NCBI GenBank assembly: GCA_016194985.1
Contig: JACQAK010000172.1
Span: 1 to 46,651 of the forward strand
Source: Bacteroidota bacterium
GTDB lineage: Bacteria > Bacteroidota > Bacteroidia > B-17B0 > Aurantibacillaceae
Direction of reading: 5' to 3'
DNA length: 46,651 nt
A program made the position numbers and the translations under genes. The notes beneath the pieces are model-generated. The model did no database searches, was not told where the DNA came from, and saw nothing but the letters and a program-made list of their open reading frames with translations. Shown in pieces: positions 8,067 to 17,462 of the stretch (its first letter is position 1; every line of letters begins with the position of its first letter).

Positions 8067-8074
8067 TATATTTG
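8067..8074 (+). promoter_or_regulatory. -7 element TATATTTG upstream of the small secreted protein / adhesin unit
   Basis: TATATTTG fits the -7 consensus and lies 22 nt before ATG 8097. Its last four bases overlap the start of a perfect inverted repeat. No clear TTG at -33. Confidence 0.4.
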
Positions 8075-8095
8075 TCTAATTATAACTTAGACAAA
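8071..8095. promoter_or_regulatory. Perfect 9-bp inverted repeat directly before the start codon at 8097
   Basis: TTTGTCTAA (8071-8079) and TTAGACAAA (8087-8095) are perfect reverse complements separated by 7 nt. The repeat overlaps the -7 element and ends one base before the ATG. It could be an operator or a 5'-leader hairpin hiding the start codon. Confidence 0.6.
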
Positions 8096-8096
8096 C

Positions 8097-8474
8097 ATGA
8101 ATTTAAAAATTAAAGTATTCTTTCTTGGTTTATTCTTTTCCCACTCTCTTTTCTCTCAAACACTTGAAAGTTCTGAGGTTAAATGTGGATTCAAAACAAT
8201 AGAGTCTGTAAAAGAAATGTCCACATCTGATTACGAAAAAATTCAACAAACCAACTTCGATCAGTACAGGTTTTTTAACATACGCCAAAAAGTACAAATA
8301 GTTCGCGGCCCCCTTATCGAATTGCTATCAGTTAACGAAATGCAAAAACAAGGCGCTGATTTCTCAAAAGAATATGTTGATATGGTTAAAACCAAATCAG
8401 AGGCATTTAAACATGAAACGATTGTGAATTTAGATTTAGGACTAGGAACTTATCCGGCATATGAACCAAAATAA
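8097..8474 (+). CDS. Small secreted protein of unknown function, upstream of the giant adhesin
   Basis: 125 residues. The N-terminus MNLKIKVFFLGLFFSHSLFSQ is a Sec signal peptide, leaving about 104 mature residues with one Cys and mixed charge. I do not recognise the family. The stop (8472-8474) lies 4 nt before the adhesin's likely start at 8479, so the two are almost certainly co-transcribed. Adhesins of this type are usually paired with a PorP/SprF protein, but this protein is far too short and has no barrel-like pattern. It may be an accessory to the adhesin or unrelated. Confidence 0.7.
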   Translation: MNLKIKVFFLGLFFSHSLFSQTLESSEVKCGFKTIESVKEMSTSDYEKIQQTNFDQYRFFNIRQKVQIVRGPLIELLSVNEMQKQGADFSKEYVDMVKTKSEAFKHETIVNLDLGLGTYPAYEPK

Positions 8475-8478
8475 TATT

Positions 8479-11400
8479 ATGAAAAACATTATAAACCTTT
8501 TTTTAGCTTTATTTATTTCACTATCAACCTTTGCAGCACCGGGGGATGATTGTAGTACCGCCATATTAGTATCATCGAACGGGTGTTCTGCTGCGGGAGC
8601 ATATAATAATACAGGTATTGTAGGAACTTTAGCACCTCCAAGTTGTTTTGGAGGGGGAACAAACAATGGTATGTGGTTTAAGTTTATTGCGTCTGGACCT
8701 GTTGTAAATATTACAGTGAATGGCGGAACCTTGGCCTCTCCGATGATAGGTTTATTTTCCTCTAGTGGTGCATGTGTAAGTCCTTTTACACAACTAGGCT
8801 GTTCCAATCCGGGCGGAACGACAGCATCCTTACCATATAGTGCATTAGTTTCGGGCAACACCTATTATATTTATGTTGATGGTGCAAATAATAATGTAGG
8901 GACCTTTCAATTATGTCTTACTTCTCCGGCTCAACCGGCAAATGATGATCCTTGTAATGCGATTACTTTACCAACCTCCAATTTTTGTTCGGGTTCAAAT
9001 GCGTATACAACAGTAGGGGCAACGGGAGAAAATTTAACATCTGTTTTTATTCCTACGTGTTTTGATAACCCCGGAGTTTGGAATAGTGTATGGTTCAAAT
9101 TTACAGCAGTCGGAACAACAGCAGTGGTTAGTATTAATGGAGGAATTGTTCGCCCTCAGGTAGCTATCATTCAATTAACAGGAGCATGCTCAGGAACAAC
9201 ATACAATAACTTTGGTTGTTCTCAGGCAGCTGCCGGTAATACAACAACACTTACGGTGGCAAACGTAGTTCCTGGAACAACCTATTATATAGTTGTAGAT
9301 GGCTACAGTTCTAATACGGGAGCTTTCGAAATATGTTTGAATAATTATAATCCTACCGGAACCGTTATAAATGATGATTGTTCAAATGCAACACCGTTAT
9401 GCCCTAATAACCATTATTATTCTACCACAAATGGAGCAACACCAGTAAATGATCCCGATATCTCACAATGGAGTTGTAATGGCGTTGTAGATAATTCGGT
9501 TTGGCTTAAATTTACGACCACAAACCCTGTTCAGGCAGTTAACTTTGCTATAAACGCCACATGTAGTGCAGATGCCCTACAGTTTGAGGTGTTTAGAAAA
9601 ACGACCGGAGCAGCGAGCCCATGCGCAACAACTACCGGGTGGACCAGCGTAGGATGTAACAATTCTATTAGCCCGAGTGGTTCAGCTGTTTTAAATATTC
9701 CGGCAGCCAGCTTAGTAGCGAACACAGACTATTATGTAGTAGTTGATAATTGGCCTGGAGACTATTGTGATTTTGACTTTGTTATTACAGGTAATCAAGG
9801 CGTAAATGCTGCAGCGGACCAAACTGTTTGTGCTAATGCGGCTGCATTTACCCTTCCGGGTTTTGCCCCGTCCGGAGGAACATGGAGTGGTCCGGGAGTA
9901 ACAGCAGCTGGTGTTTTTAATCCCGCAACAGCTGGGATTGGAACGCATATGTTATATTATACATTAGGCCCCTGTACGGATTCTAAGATAGTAAAAGTGA
10001 CCGGACCTGCTGTAAATGTTTCTAACAGTGTTTCTGTTTGTCCGGGAGTTTGCACAACCATTTTAGGAGATGCAACAATGCCTCAAATTATAACCACATC
10101 GCCTTCGTTTTCAACGGCGGCAAATATTACAATTCCTACAGCCGGGACATCAACCGCAACTTCAGTAATTAATGTTTCCGGATTGGGAAATGCCTCATTA
10201 TCTTCTATCTGTTTGAACATTAATCATACGTATGATTCGGATTTAGATATTTACCTGATTTGCCCTAGTGGAGCAACATTAGAACTTTCGACTGATAATG
10301 GCGCAGGTGGCGACAACTATTCCGGAACCTGTTTTAATACTACATCCGGAACTAATATCACATCCGGAGCGGCACCATTTAATTTAGGAGCAGGATATAT
10401 TCCGGAAGGAGGATCGCTAACAACTTTAAATAATTGTACAATGAATGGTAACTGGACTCTAAAGGTTGTTGATGATGCTTCCGGTGATGGAGGAACATTC
10501 GTAAACTGGACATTAAACTTTAACAACAACGTCACAAATACAATTCCTGCCACTTCATATACCTGGTCACCAACAACAGCCATGACCGGAGGGACCACGC
10601 TTTCACCTACTGTTTGTCCGGTAGCGACCACTGTTTATTCTTTAACAGGAACAGATTCTAATGGTTGTACGGCTACTGATGAAATGACCGTTACAGTTAC
10701 ACCTTTAGCTATTTCGGTTACACCAAATCAAAACATTTGTGCCGGTGCATCTACAACGTTAACGGCTTCGGGAGCAACATCTTATACCTGGTCTCCGGCT
10801 ACTGGTTTATCTTCTGTTTCAGGTGCTGCTGTTGTAGCGAGTCCTACGGTTACAACAACCTATACAGTTGTTGGTGCTCAGGGAACATGTACAAATACAA
10901 AAACAGTGACGGTGACTGTTGGTACGGTTACACTTGCAGCAACAGGTACCACTTATTGCGCCGGAGGATCCGGCAGTATTTCTGCCAGTGGCGCAGTAAC
11001 ATATACCTGGTCTCCGGCTACAGGCTTATCATCGTCTAATGGAGCTGCTGTTACAGCTAATCCAGCATCTACAACCATATATACAGTTAACGGAACAACA
11101 GCAGGAGGCTGTATCGGAACCCAAACGGTTGCTGTTATAGTAAATCCAAACCCTGCGGCAACATTAAGTTTTACAAATCCAACCTGTGGATTAAATAATG
11201 GACAAATTTTTATTAATAATACAAGTCTGGGTGTTCAAACAGTAACCTTATTTGCGAGCAGCTTAGGATCTGTCAGCGGGCAAACCGTTACAGGATTAGG
11301 AGCAGGAACACCTGTAATTACTCTAACAAACAACTCCGGATGTACGTTTACGGTTTCTGCCACATTAACGATGACACCAGGGCCAACAAACATTACCATT

Positions 11401-14400
11401 ACACCAACAAATGCCACTTGCGGAAATAGTAACGGCAGTTTTACATTTGGAACTCCAACAGGAGGAACATCGCCTTTTACCTATGCAATTAATGGAGGTG
11501 CATTTACGGCTACTTCCCCAACAGTATCTCTTCCTGTAGGAACCTACTCTGTTACGGTTAAAGATCTAAATAATTGTACATACACAAAAACAACAACAAT
11601 AGTTAATGTTCCGGGACCAACTGCTATAGCAGGCACAAGCTCTCCTGCCGGATGTTCATTAAGCAACGGATCGTATACTATTTCCGGAGTTACCGGAGGG
11701 ACACCAACCTATAGTTTTGCTATTGATGGTGGAGCGCTTACAACAACAAGTGTTTCGGCAGGATTATCATCAGGAACACATACTGTTTCTGTAAAAGACG
11801 CAAGTGCCTGTACTTATAGTACAACGTTTAATGTAGCAACATCTTCTGGTCCAACATCCGCCACAATTGCTACAGGGTTGGCTACTTGCGGAAGCGCGAA
11901 CGGATCGGCAACGGTTACGGGAGTTACCGGAGGAGTAGCAACCTATAGTTTTTCATTTGATGGCGGAGCTTTTTCAGCAACGAATAACACGGGCGGATTA
12001 ACTGCCAGCAATCATACCGTAGTTGTTAAAGATGCTAATTCATGTACATTAACGGTAACCTATAATGTTTCAAATGCCGGAAGTCCAACGGCAACCGTTA
12101 CAGGATTTACAAATCCTTTATGCTCGGGTGGTAGTACAGGAAGTTTTAGTGTAAGTGCCAGTGGTGGTAGTGGCGCGCCGTTTACCTATACACTCACATC
12201 CCCTTTTCAAACAAACACAACCGGTATTTTTTCAGGCTTACCGGCAGGAGCCTATAATCTTACAATCAGAGATGTGTCTAATTGTATAACAACAGCTTCT
12301 GTAACCTTAACGGATCCGGCTCCGGTAGTTATAACCGCAACAGCGGTTCCGGTAAAATGTTTTGGTACAGCTACGGGAACAGTTAACGTTACAGGATCGG
12401 GAGGTACGCCAACCTACTCCTATAATTTAAATGGAGGAGCATATCAGACATCAACAGCATTTCCGAATCAGTTTGCTGCTACTTATATAATGGGAGTAAA
12501 AGACTCTCACGGTTGTACAGGAACACAAACAGTAACCGTAACACAACCGGCAGCTTTGGCGATTGTTGTTTCAACTCAAAATGCAAATTGTACAGCTGCT
12601 AACGGCGTTGCATCAACCACTGTAACCGGAGGAACAGGAACAATTACGTATACCTGGACAGGAGGTGGAGGCGCAGCAGCGATATCCAATAATGTAGTTG
12701 GAGGATCGTATACTGTTACAGCAACAGATGCGAATAACTGTTCTATTTCAAGCCCGGCTGTTATTGGAATAACCCCGGGAGGAACAGCGGCTATTACCGC
12801 ATCAACCAATATCACCTGTAACGGTGCCAATAATGGAAGTATGACAACTGGTATGACCGGAGGAACGTCACCATTTACGTATTCATGGACAACCACACCT
12901 TCACAAACGGCAGCTACTGCTACTAATTTAGCTCCCGGGACTTACACTTGTAAAGTAACTGATTTTTATGGATGTATTGCATTTGCAAGTGGTACACTAA
13001 CTCAGCCTCCGGTATTAAATGCTATTATGAATTCCAATAACGTAAAATGTTTTGGAACAGCTACTGGAACAGTTTCTGCAGCAGGCAGCGGAGGAACAGG
13101 GCCTTACAATTATTTATGGACATCCCCAATAACCAGTACGTTATCTACTATCAATAATGTAGGTGTAGGAAACTATAGTTGTAATATAACGGATGCTAAC
13201 GGATGTACTATTACCAGAACAATAACAGTGACACAACCAACATCTGTTACATTAACATCAACAGTAACTCCGGCAAGCTGTAATCAGTCAAACGGGTCTG
13301 GTACAGTGACGGCATCCGGTGGTGCACCGGGAGCATATACGTATACCTGGAGTTCGGGCTCAAATACTGTTGTTCAAAATGCGGTACCCGCAGGAACATA
13401 TACCATTAACGTTCAGGACGCGAATAATTGCTTACAAACATTGGCAGTTACTATTCCAAATTTATCAGGCCCAACCATTAGTATTACAAGTCAAACAAAT
13501 GTAAGTTGTTTTGGAGGCAACAATGGTTTGGCAACAGCGTTAGCATCGGTTGGAACAGGAACTTATAATTACTCCTGGAGTCACGGGGCAGTAACATCAA
13601 CGGCAGCTAACCTTACGGCAGGTATATATACCGTATCAGTTACTGATCAAACAGGATGCGTTGCATCAACAAGTGTTAATATTACACAACCTACCCCACT
13701 GTCTCTAACCATTACCCCAACGAACCCAAAATGTTTTGGTGCAACAAACGGAAGCGCAAATGCAACAGTATTAGGGGGAACACCAAGTTATAGTTATGCC
13801 TGGACTTCAACAGGTGGTACAGCAGCAACAAGCAATCCGTTAGGAGCAGGAAATTATGGATTAACCGTAACAGATGGTAATGGCTGTGTTATTACATCCA
13901 GTGTGGCATTGGTAAATCCACCGGCCATGTCGGCAAGCATTACTTCTACAAATGTTACCTGTTTTGGAACATGCAATGGAGTTGCCGTAGCCTCTAATTT
14001 GAATGGTGTAGGAGCAGTCAATTATCAATGGACCGGGGGAGCCAGTCCTGTTGCCTCTCAAACATTAACAGGAGCCTGTGCCGGTTCTTATACAGTTTTG
14101 GCAACCGATCAAAATAATTGTACAGCCAGCGCTCAAATCACTGTTACAGAACCACCGGTTCTAACAGCGAACATCTCTTCAACAGGAAGCATAACCTGTA
14201 ACGGCGGCAACAACGGTTTTGCTGTTGTTACTCCCGGAGGTGGAACAGGGGCGTATAGTTATAACTGGACGCCAAGTGGTGGAAATGCGGCAAATGCTAA
14301 TTCTTTAACAGCCGGGGTATATGTTATTACAGTGAAAGATATTAATTTATGTTCGGCAACGGCAACGGCAACAATACTAGAACCAACTGCGCTATCGACA

Positions 14401-17337
14401 ACATTAACTTCTACGAATGTAAAATGTAATGGGGCCTGCGATGGAACTGCCAATATTGCTTTTTCAGGTGGAACAGGAACAACAACCTTTTTATGGCTTC
14501 CCGGATTACAATCCGGAAATTCAGTAAACAATTTATGTGCAGGAAATCAAACAGTTAATATTACATCAAACGGATCCTGTGTAACAACGAGAACATTTGT
14601 GATAACCGAACCAACAGCATTGGTAGCAGTAGGGTCAGCTACTTCTTCAAACTGTGGACAGGCTAATGGTAAAACCTGCGCGACTGTTTCGGGAGGAACA
14701 GCGCCATATTCCAGTACGATATGGAGCAATAATGTAACCACATTATGTAATAATAATATTTTAGCGGGAGCATATACATTTACGGTAACGGATGCTAATG
14801 GTTGTGTAGCTTTAGCAAGTGGATTAATAAATGATATTGCCGGTCCTGTAGTAACAATTACAGGAAGCACAGCGGTTAAATGTTTTAATGGAATGGATGG
14901 AGCAGCCACGGCCACAATTTCGGGAGGAGTAGGAACATATTCTATATCATGGACAGGAACACAAGCAGGGCCTAATTCAACCACAAATCCAACAAATCTT
15001 GGTGCGGGATTACATCAGATAACCGTTGTGGATGGTGCCGGATGTATAGGAACAGATGCCGTAACAATAACACAACCAACACAATTGGTAAGTGCTATAG
15101 GCAGCTTTACAAATGTTAGCTGCAATGGATCTAGTGATGGGGGTGCTACTATTCTGGTTAATGGAGGAACGGCTCCTTATGGTTATACCTGGACACCAAG
15201 TGCACAAACCTCATCTGTGTTAATCAATGTACCTGCAAATGTTTATACGGGAAATGTAAAAGATGCTAATGGTTGTTTAACATCATCACAAGTAACTATT
15301 TCTCAGCCTCCTGTATTAGCAATGATTGCATACAGTGTTACGAACATTACGTGTTATGGAGCTAACAATGGGCAGATTTCAACAACTATACAAGGAGGAT
15401 CCCCGGGATATACTTTCTCCTGGACACCAACAGTAGCATCTCCCGGAGGGCTTATTACAGGTTTAGCGGCAGGATCTTATACGTTAAAGGCTGTAGATAT
15501 GAATGCCTGTTCTATTAATGCCAACTTTACGATATTAGAACCGGCAGCATTAACATCAACCTATACATCTTTACCGGCTACCTGTGGGTTGGCCAATGGA
15601 TCTGCTACCGTATTTGTAGCAGGAGGAACACCGTCCTATAATGTTGTTTGGAGCTTACCCGGAACACCAACAGGCTCGGTAGTTTCAAATATGGCACCGG
15701 GTAATAACTGGATAGCTAATATTTCTGATGCACACGGATGTTCTATAACCCAAACGGTAGTGGTTGCAAACCCACCTCTGCCAAGCATCACAGGCTTTAA
15801 TGTGACTCCACCAAGCTGTTTTGGATTTTCGGATGGGGATATTACAGTTAACTACACATCAGGAACGGCTCCATATACAATTGCATGGGCAAATCCTATT
15901 TCACAAACGGTTACCACTTCTGCTTTAAGTCAAAGTGTGGCAGGTGTGGCAGGAGGGTTTTATACAGCCACAGTAACAGATAATTATGGATGTTCTGTGT
16001 CACAAGGACAAAGCGTAACGCCACCACAAAAATTAACATTAAATGTTAGTTCGGATGCAACTATCTGTTATGGAACCTCTACTCAGATTGATGCTTCCGG
16101 ATCCGGAGGAAATATTGGGGCTTATTCATATACCTGGACGCCAACTGCTTTTTCGGGAGGAGGGCCTCATATTGTAAGTCCAACAACCACCAGTGCTTAT
16201 AATGTTTCGGTAAGTGATGTGAAAGGATGTACATATGGCCCTAAGGTTATTACAATAAACGTAAAATCGCCGCTAAATGCCAGCGGAACAACATCTACTA
16301 TTTGTCATTTAGGGCAGGCCACATTAAAACCATCCATTGATAGTCCCGGAAATGGAGGACCGTATACATATACCTGGACACCTACAGCATTAAATACCAG
16401 TTCAATTACCGTAACAGGTGCTGCGCCAGTATCGATAACAACAAATACATATGCAGTTACAATAAGTGATGGCTGTTCGATACCGAATGCGATAGCCATA
16501 TTTACAGTGAACGTAAATCCATTGCCTGTTGCTTCCTTCACAGCTTTCCCTCTGCAGGGATGTGCACCTTTATCTGTAACACTTACCGGAACATCAAATG
16601 GTGCAAGTGATGTGTTTTACTGGTCGGATAATAAGCATGAAAGTTTGGGACAAGGAAATCCTTCTATATATCCTGTTTACACGGATTCCGGAAAATACTC
16701 GATAAAACTAACGGTTATTAACCCGGTAACAACCTGTTCAGCATCCATCGTTAAGTCACAGTATATTGAAGTATATCCTCAACCAATTGCTTCTTTTTAT
16801 GCAACACCTTCGGTGGCAAGTATTTTGGATCCTAATTTTAATTTTACTAATACATCCCAGGGGGCCGTTTCATATTATTGGGATTTTGGAGATCCGGCAG
16901 CTGTAAACGGAAATAATAACTCAACAGTCACAAATCCAAGTCATGGCTATACTTATACAGGAGAATATGCCGTTAATTTGATGGCTACATCATCAAAAGG
17001 ATGTAAGGATATTGCGAGGATTTTAATTGAAGTTAAGCCGGATTTTGCCATATATATTCCAAATGCATTTACACCGGATGGTAATGGATTAAATGATGTT
17101 TTCCAACCATTGGGTGTAGGGATAGATGAAGATGATTACCGATTGGATATATTTGACAGATGGGGCGAAAACATCTTTACAAGCAATAATTTCCGAAAAG
17201 GATGGGATGGCACCGTAAAAGGAGGCAGTAAAATGGCAGAACAGGGCGTTTATACTTATAAATTGGTGGTGAGAGACATACAGGGAGGAAAACACCCATA
17301 TGTAGGGCACGTAACAGTTATTAAGAAAGACAACTAA
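8479..17337 (+). CDS. Giant SprB-type surface adhesin with gliding-motility C-terminal (CHU_C, type B T9SS) domain
   Basis: 2952 residues. I chose ATG 8479 rather than the in-frame ATG 8461 because it gives an immediate signal peptide (MKNIINLFLALFISLSTFAA) and does not overlap the preceding gene. Domains in order: three pre-peptidase C-terminal-like modules (about 20-150, 155-295, 298-435; each begins DDCS/DDPC and ends near the motif 'YYIYVDG'); an Ig-like module (437-510); a proprotein-convertase P-domain (about 535-690, with HTYDSDLDIYLICPSG and NGNWTLKVVDDASGDGG); three Ig-like units with a YTWSP motif (692-890); 21 tandem SprB-type modules (891-2516); two further Ig-like modules; two PKD domains (from about 2684 and 2769, WDFGD in the second); and a CHU_C sorting domain (2856-2952; IPNAFTPDGNGLNDVF, DRWGE, GWDG, GVYTYKL). 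Such proteins are exported by T9SS and moved along the cell surface in gliding or used in adhesion. There is no PorP/SprF gene next to it. A strong terminator follows. Confidence 0.93.
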   Translation: MKNIINLFLALFISLSTFAAPGDDCSTAILVSSNGCSAAGAYNNTGIVGTLAPPSCFGGGTNNGMWFKFIASGPVVNITVNGGTLASPMIGLFSSSGACVSPFTQLGCSNPGGTTASLPYSALVSGNTYYIYVDGANNNVGTFQLCLTSPAQPANDDPCNAITLPTSNFCSGSNAYTTVGATGENLTSVFIPTCFDNPGVWNSVWFKFTAVGTTAVVSINGGIVRPQVAIIQLTGACSGTTYNNFGCSQAAAGNTTTLTVANVVPGTTYYIVVDGYSSNTGAFEICLNNYNPTGTVINDDCSNATPLCPNNHYYSTTNGATPVNDPDISQWSCNGVVDNSVWLKFTTTNPVQAVNFAINATCSADALQFEVFRKTTGAASPCATTTGWTSVGCNNSISPSGSAVLNIPAASLVANTDYYVVVDNWPGDYCDFDFVITGNQGVNAAADQTVCANAAAFTLPGFAPSGGTWSGPGVTAAGVFNPATAGIGTHMLYYTLGPCTDSKIVKVTGPAVNVSNSVSVCPGVCTTILGDATMPQIITTSPSFSTAANITIPTAGTSTATSVINVSGLGNASLSSICLNINHTYDSDLDIYLICPSGATLELSTDNGAGGDNYSGTCFNTTSGTNITSGAAPFNLGAGYIPEGGSLTTLNNCTMNGNWTLKVVDDASGDGGTFVNWTLNFNNNVTNTIPATSYTWSPTTAMTGGTTLSPTVCPVATTVYSLTGTDSNGCTATDEMTVTVTPLAISVTPNQNICAGASTTLTASGATSYTWSPATGLSSVSGAAVVASPTVTTTYTVVGAQGTCTNTKTVTVTVGTVTLAATGTTYCAGGSGSISASGAVTYTWSPATGLSSSNGAAVTANPASTTIYTVNGTTAGGCIGTQTVAVIVNPNPAATLSFTNPTCGLNNGQIFINNTSLGVQTVTLFASSLGSVSGQTVTGLGAGTPVITLTNNSGCTFTVSATLTMTPGPTNITITPTNATCGNSNGSFTFGTPTGGTSPFTYAINGGAFTATSPTVSLPVGTYSVTVKDLNNCTYTKTTTIVNVPGPTAIAGTSSPAGCSLSNGSYTISGVTGGTPTYSFAIDGGALTTTSVSAGLSSGTHTVSVKDASACTYSTTFNVATSSGPTSATIATGLATCGSANGSATVTGVTGGVATYSFSFDGGAFSATNNTGGLTASNHTVVVKDANSCTLTVTYNVSNAGSPTATVTGFTNPLCSGGSTGSFSVSASGGSGAPFTYTLTSPFQTNTTGIFSGLPAGAYNLTIRDVSNCITTASVTLTDPAPVVITATAVPVKCFGTATGTVNVTGSGGTPTYSYNLNGGAYQTSTAFPNQFAATYIMGVKDSHGCTGTQTVTVTQPAALAIVVSTQNANCTAANGVASTTVTGGTGTITYTWTGGGGAAAISNNVVGGSYTVTATDANNCSISSPAVIGITPGGTAAITASTNITCNGANNGSMTTGMTGGTSPFTYSWTTTPSQTAATATNLAPGTYTCKVTDFYGCIAFASGTLTQPPVLNAIMNSNNVKCFGTATGTVSAAGSGGTGPYNYLWTSPITSTLSTINNVGVGNYSCNITDANGCTITRTITVTQPTSVTLTSTVTPASCNQSNGSGTVTASGGAPGAYTYTWSSGSNTVVQNAVPAGTYTINVQDANNCLQTLAVTIPNLSGPTISITSQTNVSCFGGNNGLATALASVGTGTYNYSWSHGAVTSTAANLTAGIYTVSVTDQTGCVASTSVNITQPTPLSLTITPTNPKCFGATNGSANATVLGGTPSYSYAWTSTGGTAATSNPLGAGNYGLTVTDGNGCVITSSVALVNPPAMSASITSTNVTCFGTCNGVAVASNLNGVGAVNYQWTGGASPVASQTLTGACAGSYTVLATDQNNCTASAQITVTEPPVLTANISSTGSITCNGGNNGFAVVTPGGGTGAYSYNWTPSGGNAANANSLTAGVYVITVKDINLCSATATATILEPTALSTTLTSTNVKCNGACDGTANIAFSGGTGTTTFLWLPGLQSGNSVNNLCAGNQTVNITSNGSCVTTRTFVITEPTALVAVGSATSSNCGQANGKTCATVSGGTAPYSSTIWSNNVTTLCNNNILAGAYTFTVTDANGCVALASGLINDIAGPVVTITGSTAVKCFNGMDGAATATISGGVGTYSISWTGTQAGPNSTTNPTNLGAGLHQITVVDGAGCIGTDAVTITQPTQLVSAIGSFTNVSCNGSSDGGATILVNGGTAPYGYTWTPSAQTSSVLINVPANVYTGNVKDANGCLTSSQVTISQPPVLAMIAYSVTNITCYGANNGQISTTIQGGSPGYTFSWTPTVASPGGLITGLAAGSYTLKAVDMNACSINANFTILEPAALTSTYTSLPATCGLANGSATVFVAGGTPSYNVVWSLPGTPTGSVVSNMAPGNNWIANISDAHGCSITQTVVVANPPLPSITGFNVTPPSCFGFSDGDITVNYTSGTAPYTIAWANPISQTVTTSALSQSVAGVAGGFYTATVTDNYGCSVSQGQSVTPPQKLTLNVSSDATICYGTSTQIDASGSGGNIGAYSYTWTPTAFSGGGPHIVSPTTTSAYNVSVSDVKGCTYGPKVITINVKSPLNASGTTSTICHLGQATLKPSIDSPGNGGPYTYTWTPTALNTSSITVTGAAPVSITTNTYAVTISDGCSIPNAIAIFTVNVNPLPVASFTAFPLQGCAPLSVTLTGTSNGASDVFYWSDNKHESLGQGNPSIYPVYTDSGKYSIKLTVINPVTTCSASIVKSQYIEVYPQPIASFYATPSVASILDPNFNFTNTSQGAVSYYWDFGDPAAVNGNNNSTVTNPSHGYTYTGEYAVNLMATSSKGCKDIARILIEVKPDFAIYIPNAFTPDGNGLNDVFQPLGVGIDEDDYRLDIFDRWGENIFTSNNFRKGWDGTVKGGSKMAEQGVYTYKLVVRDIQGGKHPYVGHVTVIKKDN
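11149..16026 (+). repeat. 21 tandem SprB-type protein modules, ~77 residues each
   Basis: Within the adhesin, 1626 residues divide into 21 modules averaging 77 residues. Each has an early Cys followed by a (N/D/T)G turn, a central GG(T)..Y.Y.W core, and a late 'G.Y.v.v.D...C' before the next module, usually joined by a TQP, TEP or similar linker. The two conserved Cys per module probably pair. Sequences have diverged, so the DNA is not a simple tandem repeat. Confidence 0.88.
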
Positions 17338-17354
17338 CAGACCATAACAGACAG

Positions 17355-17389
17355 AAAAGCGCCGTTTGCTGACTGCAAACGGCGCTTTT
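17355..17389. terminator. Strong rho-independent terminator after the adhesin gene
   Basis: A perfect 15-bp stem, AAAAGCGCCGTTTGC / GCAAACGGCGCTTTT, with loop TGACT is followed by a T-rich tract. It starts 17 nt after the adhesin stop. Confidence 0.93.
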
Positions 17390-17414
17390 GTTTTATATAT
17401 TTTTGTGGCTATTC

Positions 17415-17443
17415 TTGTAATTACGCTCAATAATGTATCTTTG
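17415..17443 (+). promoter_or_regulatory. Bacteroidota-type promoter of lepA
   Basis: TTG (17415-17417), an 18-nt spacer and TATCTTTG (17436-17443) match the housekeeping consensus. The ATG follows 19 nt downstream. Confidence 0.7.
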
Positions 17444-17462
17444 CAAACTTATTTTACTTTAA

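Noticed and set aside
8442-8861. 139-residue open frame on the minus strand across the adhesin start
   Set aside because: It is antisense to the signal peptide and first module of a clear gene, has no family features, and similar antisense frames recur along the whole low-stop, Gly/Thr-rich adhesin gene (for example 14547-14984).
11149-16026. CRISPR-like or simple tandem DNA repeat
   Set aside because: The periodicity is at protein level (about 77 residues); DNA units have diverged and there are no short identical repeats with unique spacers.
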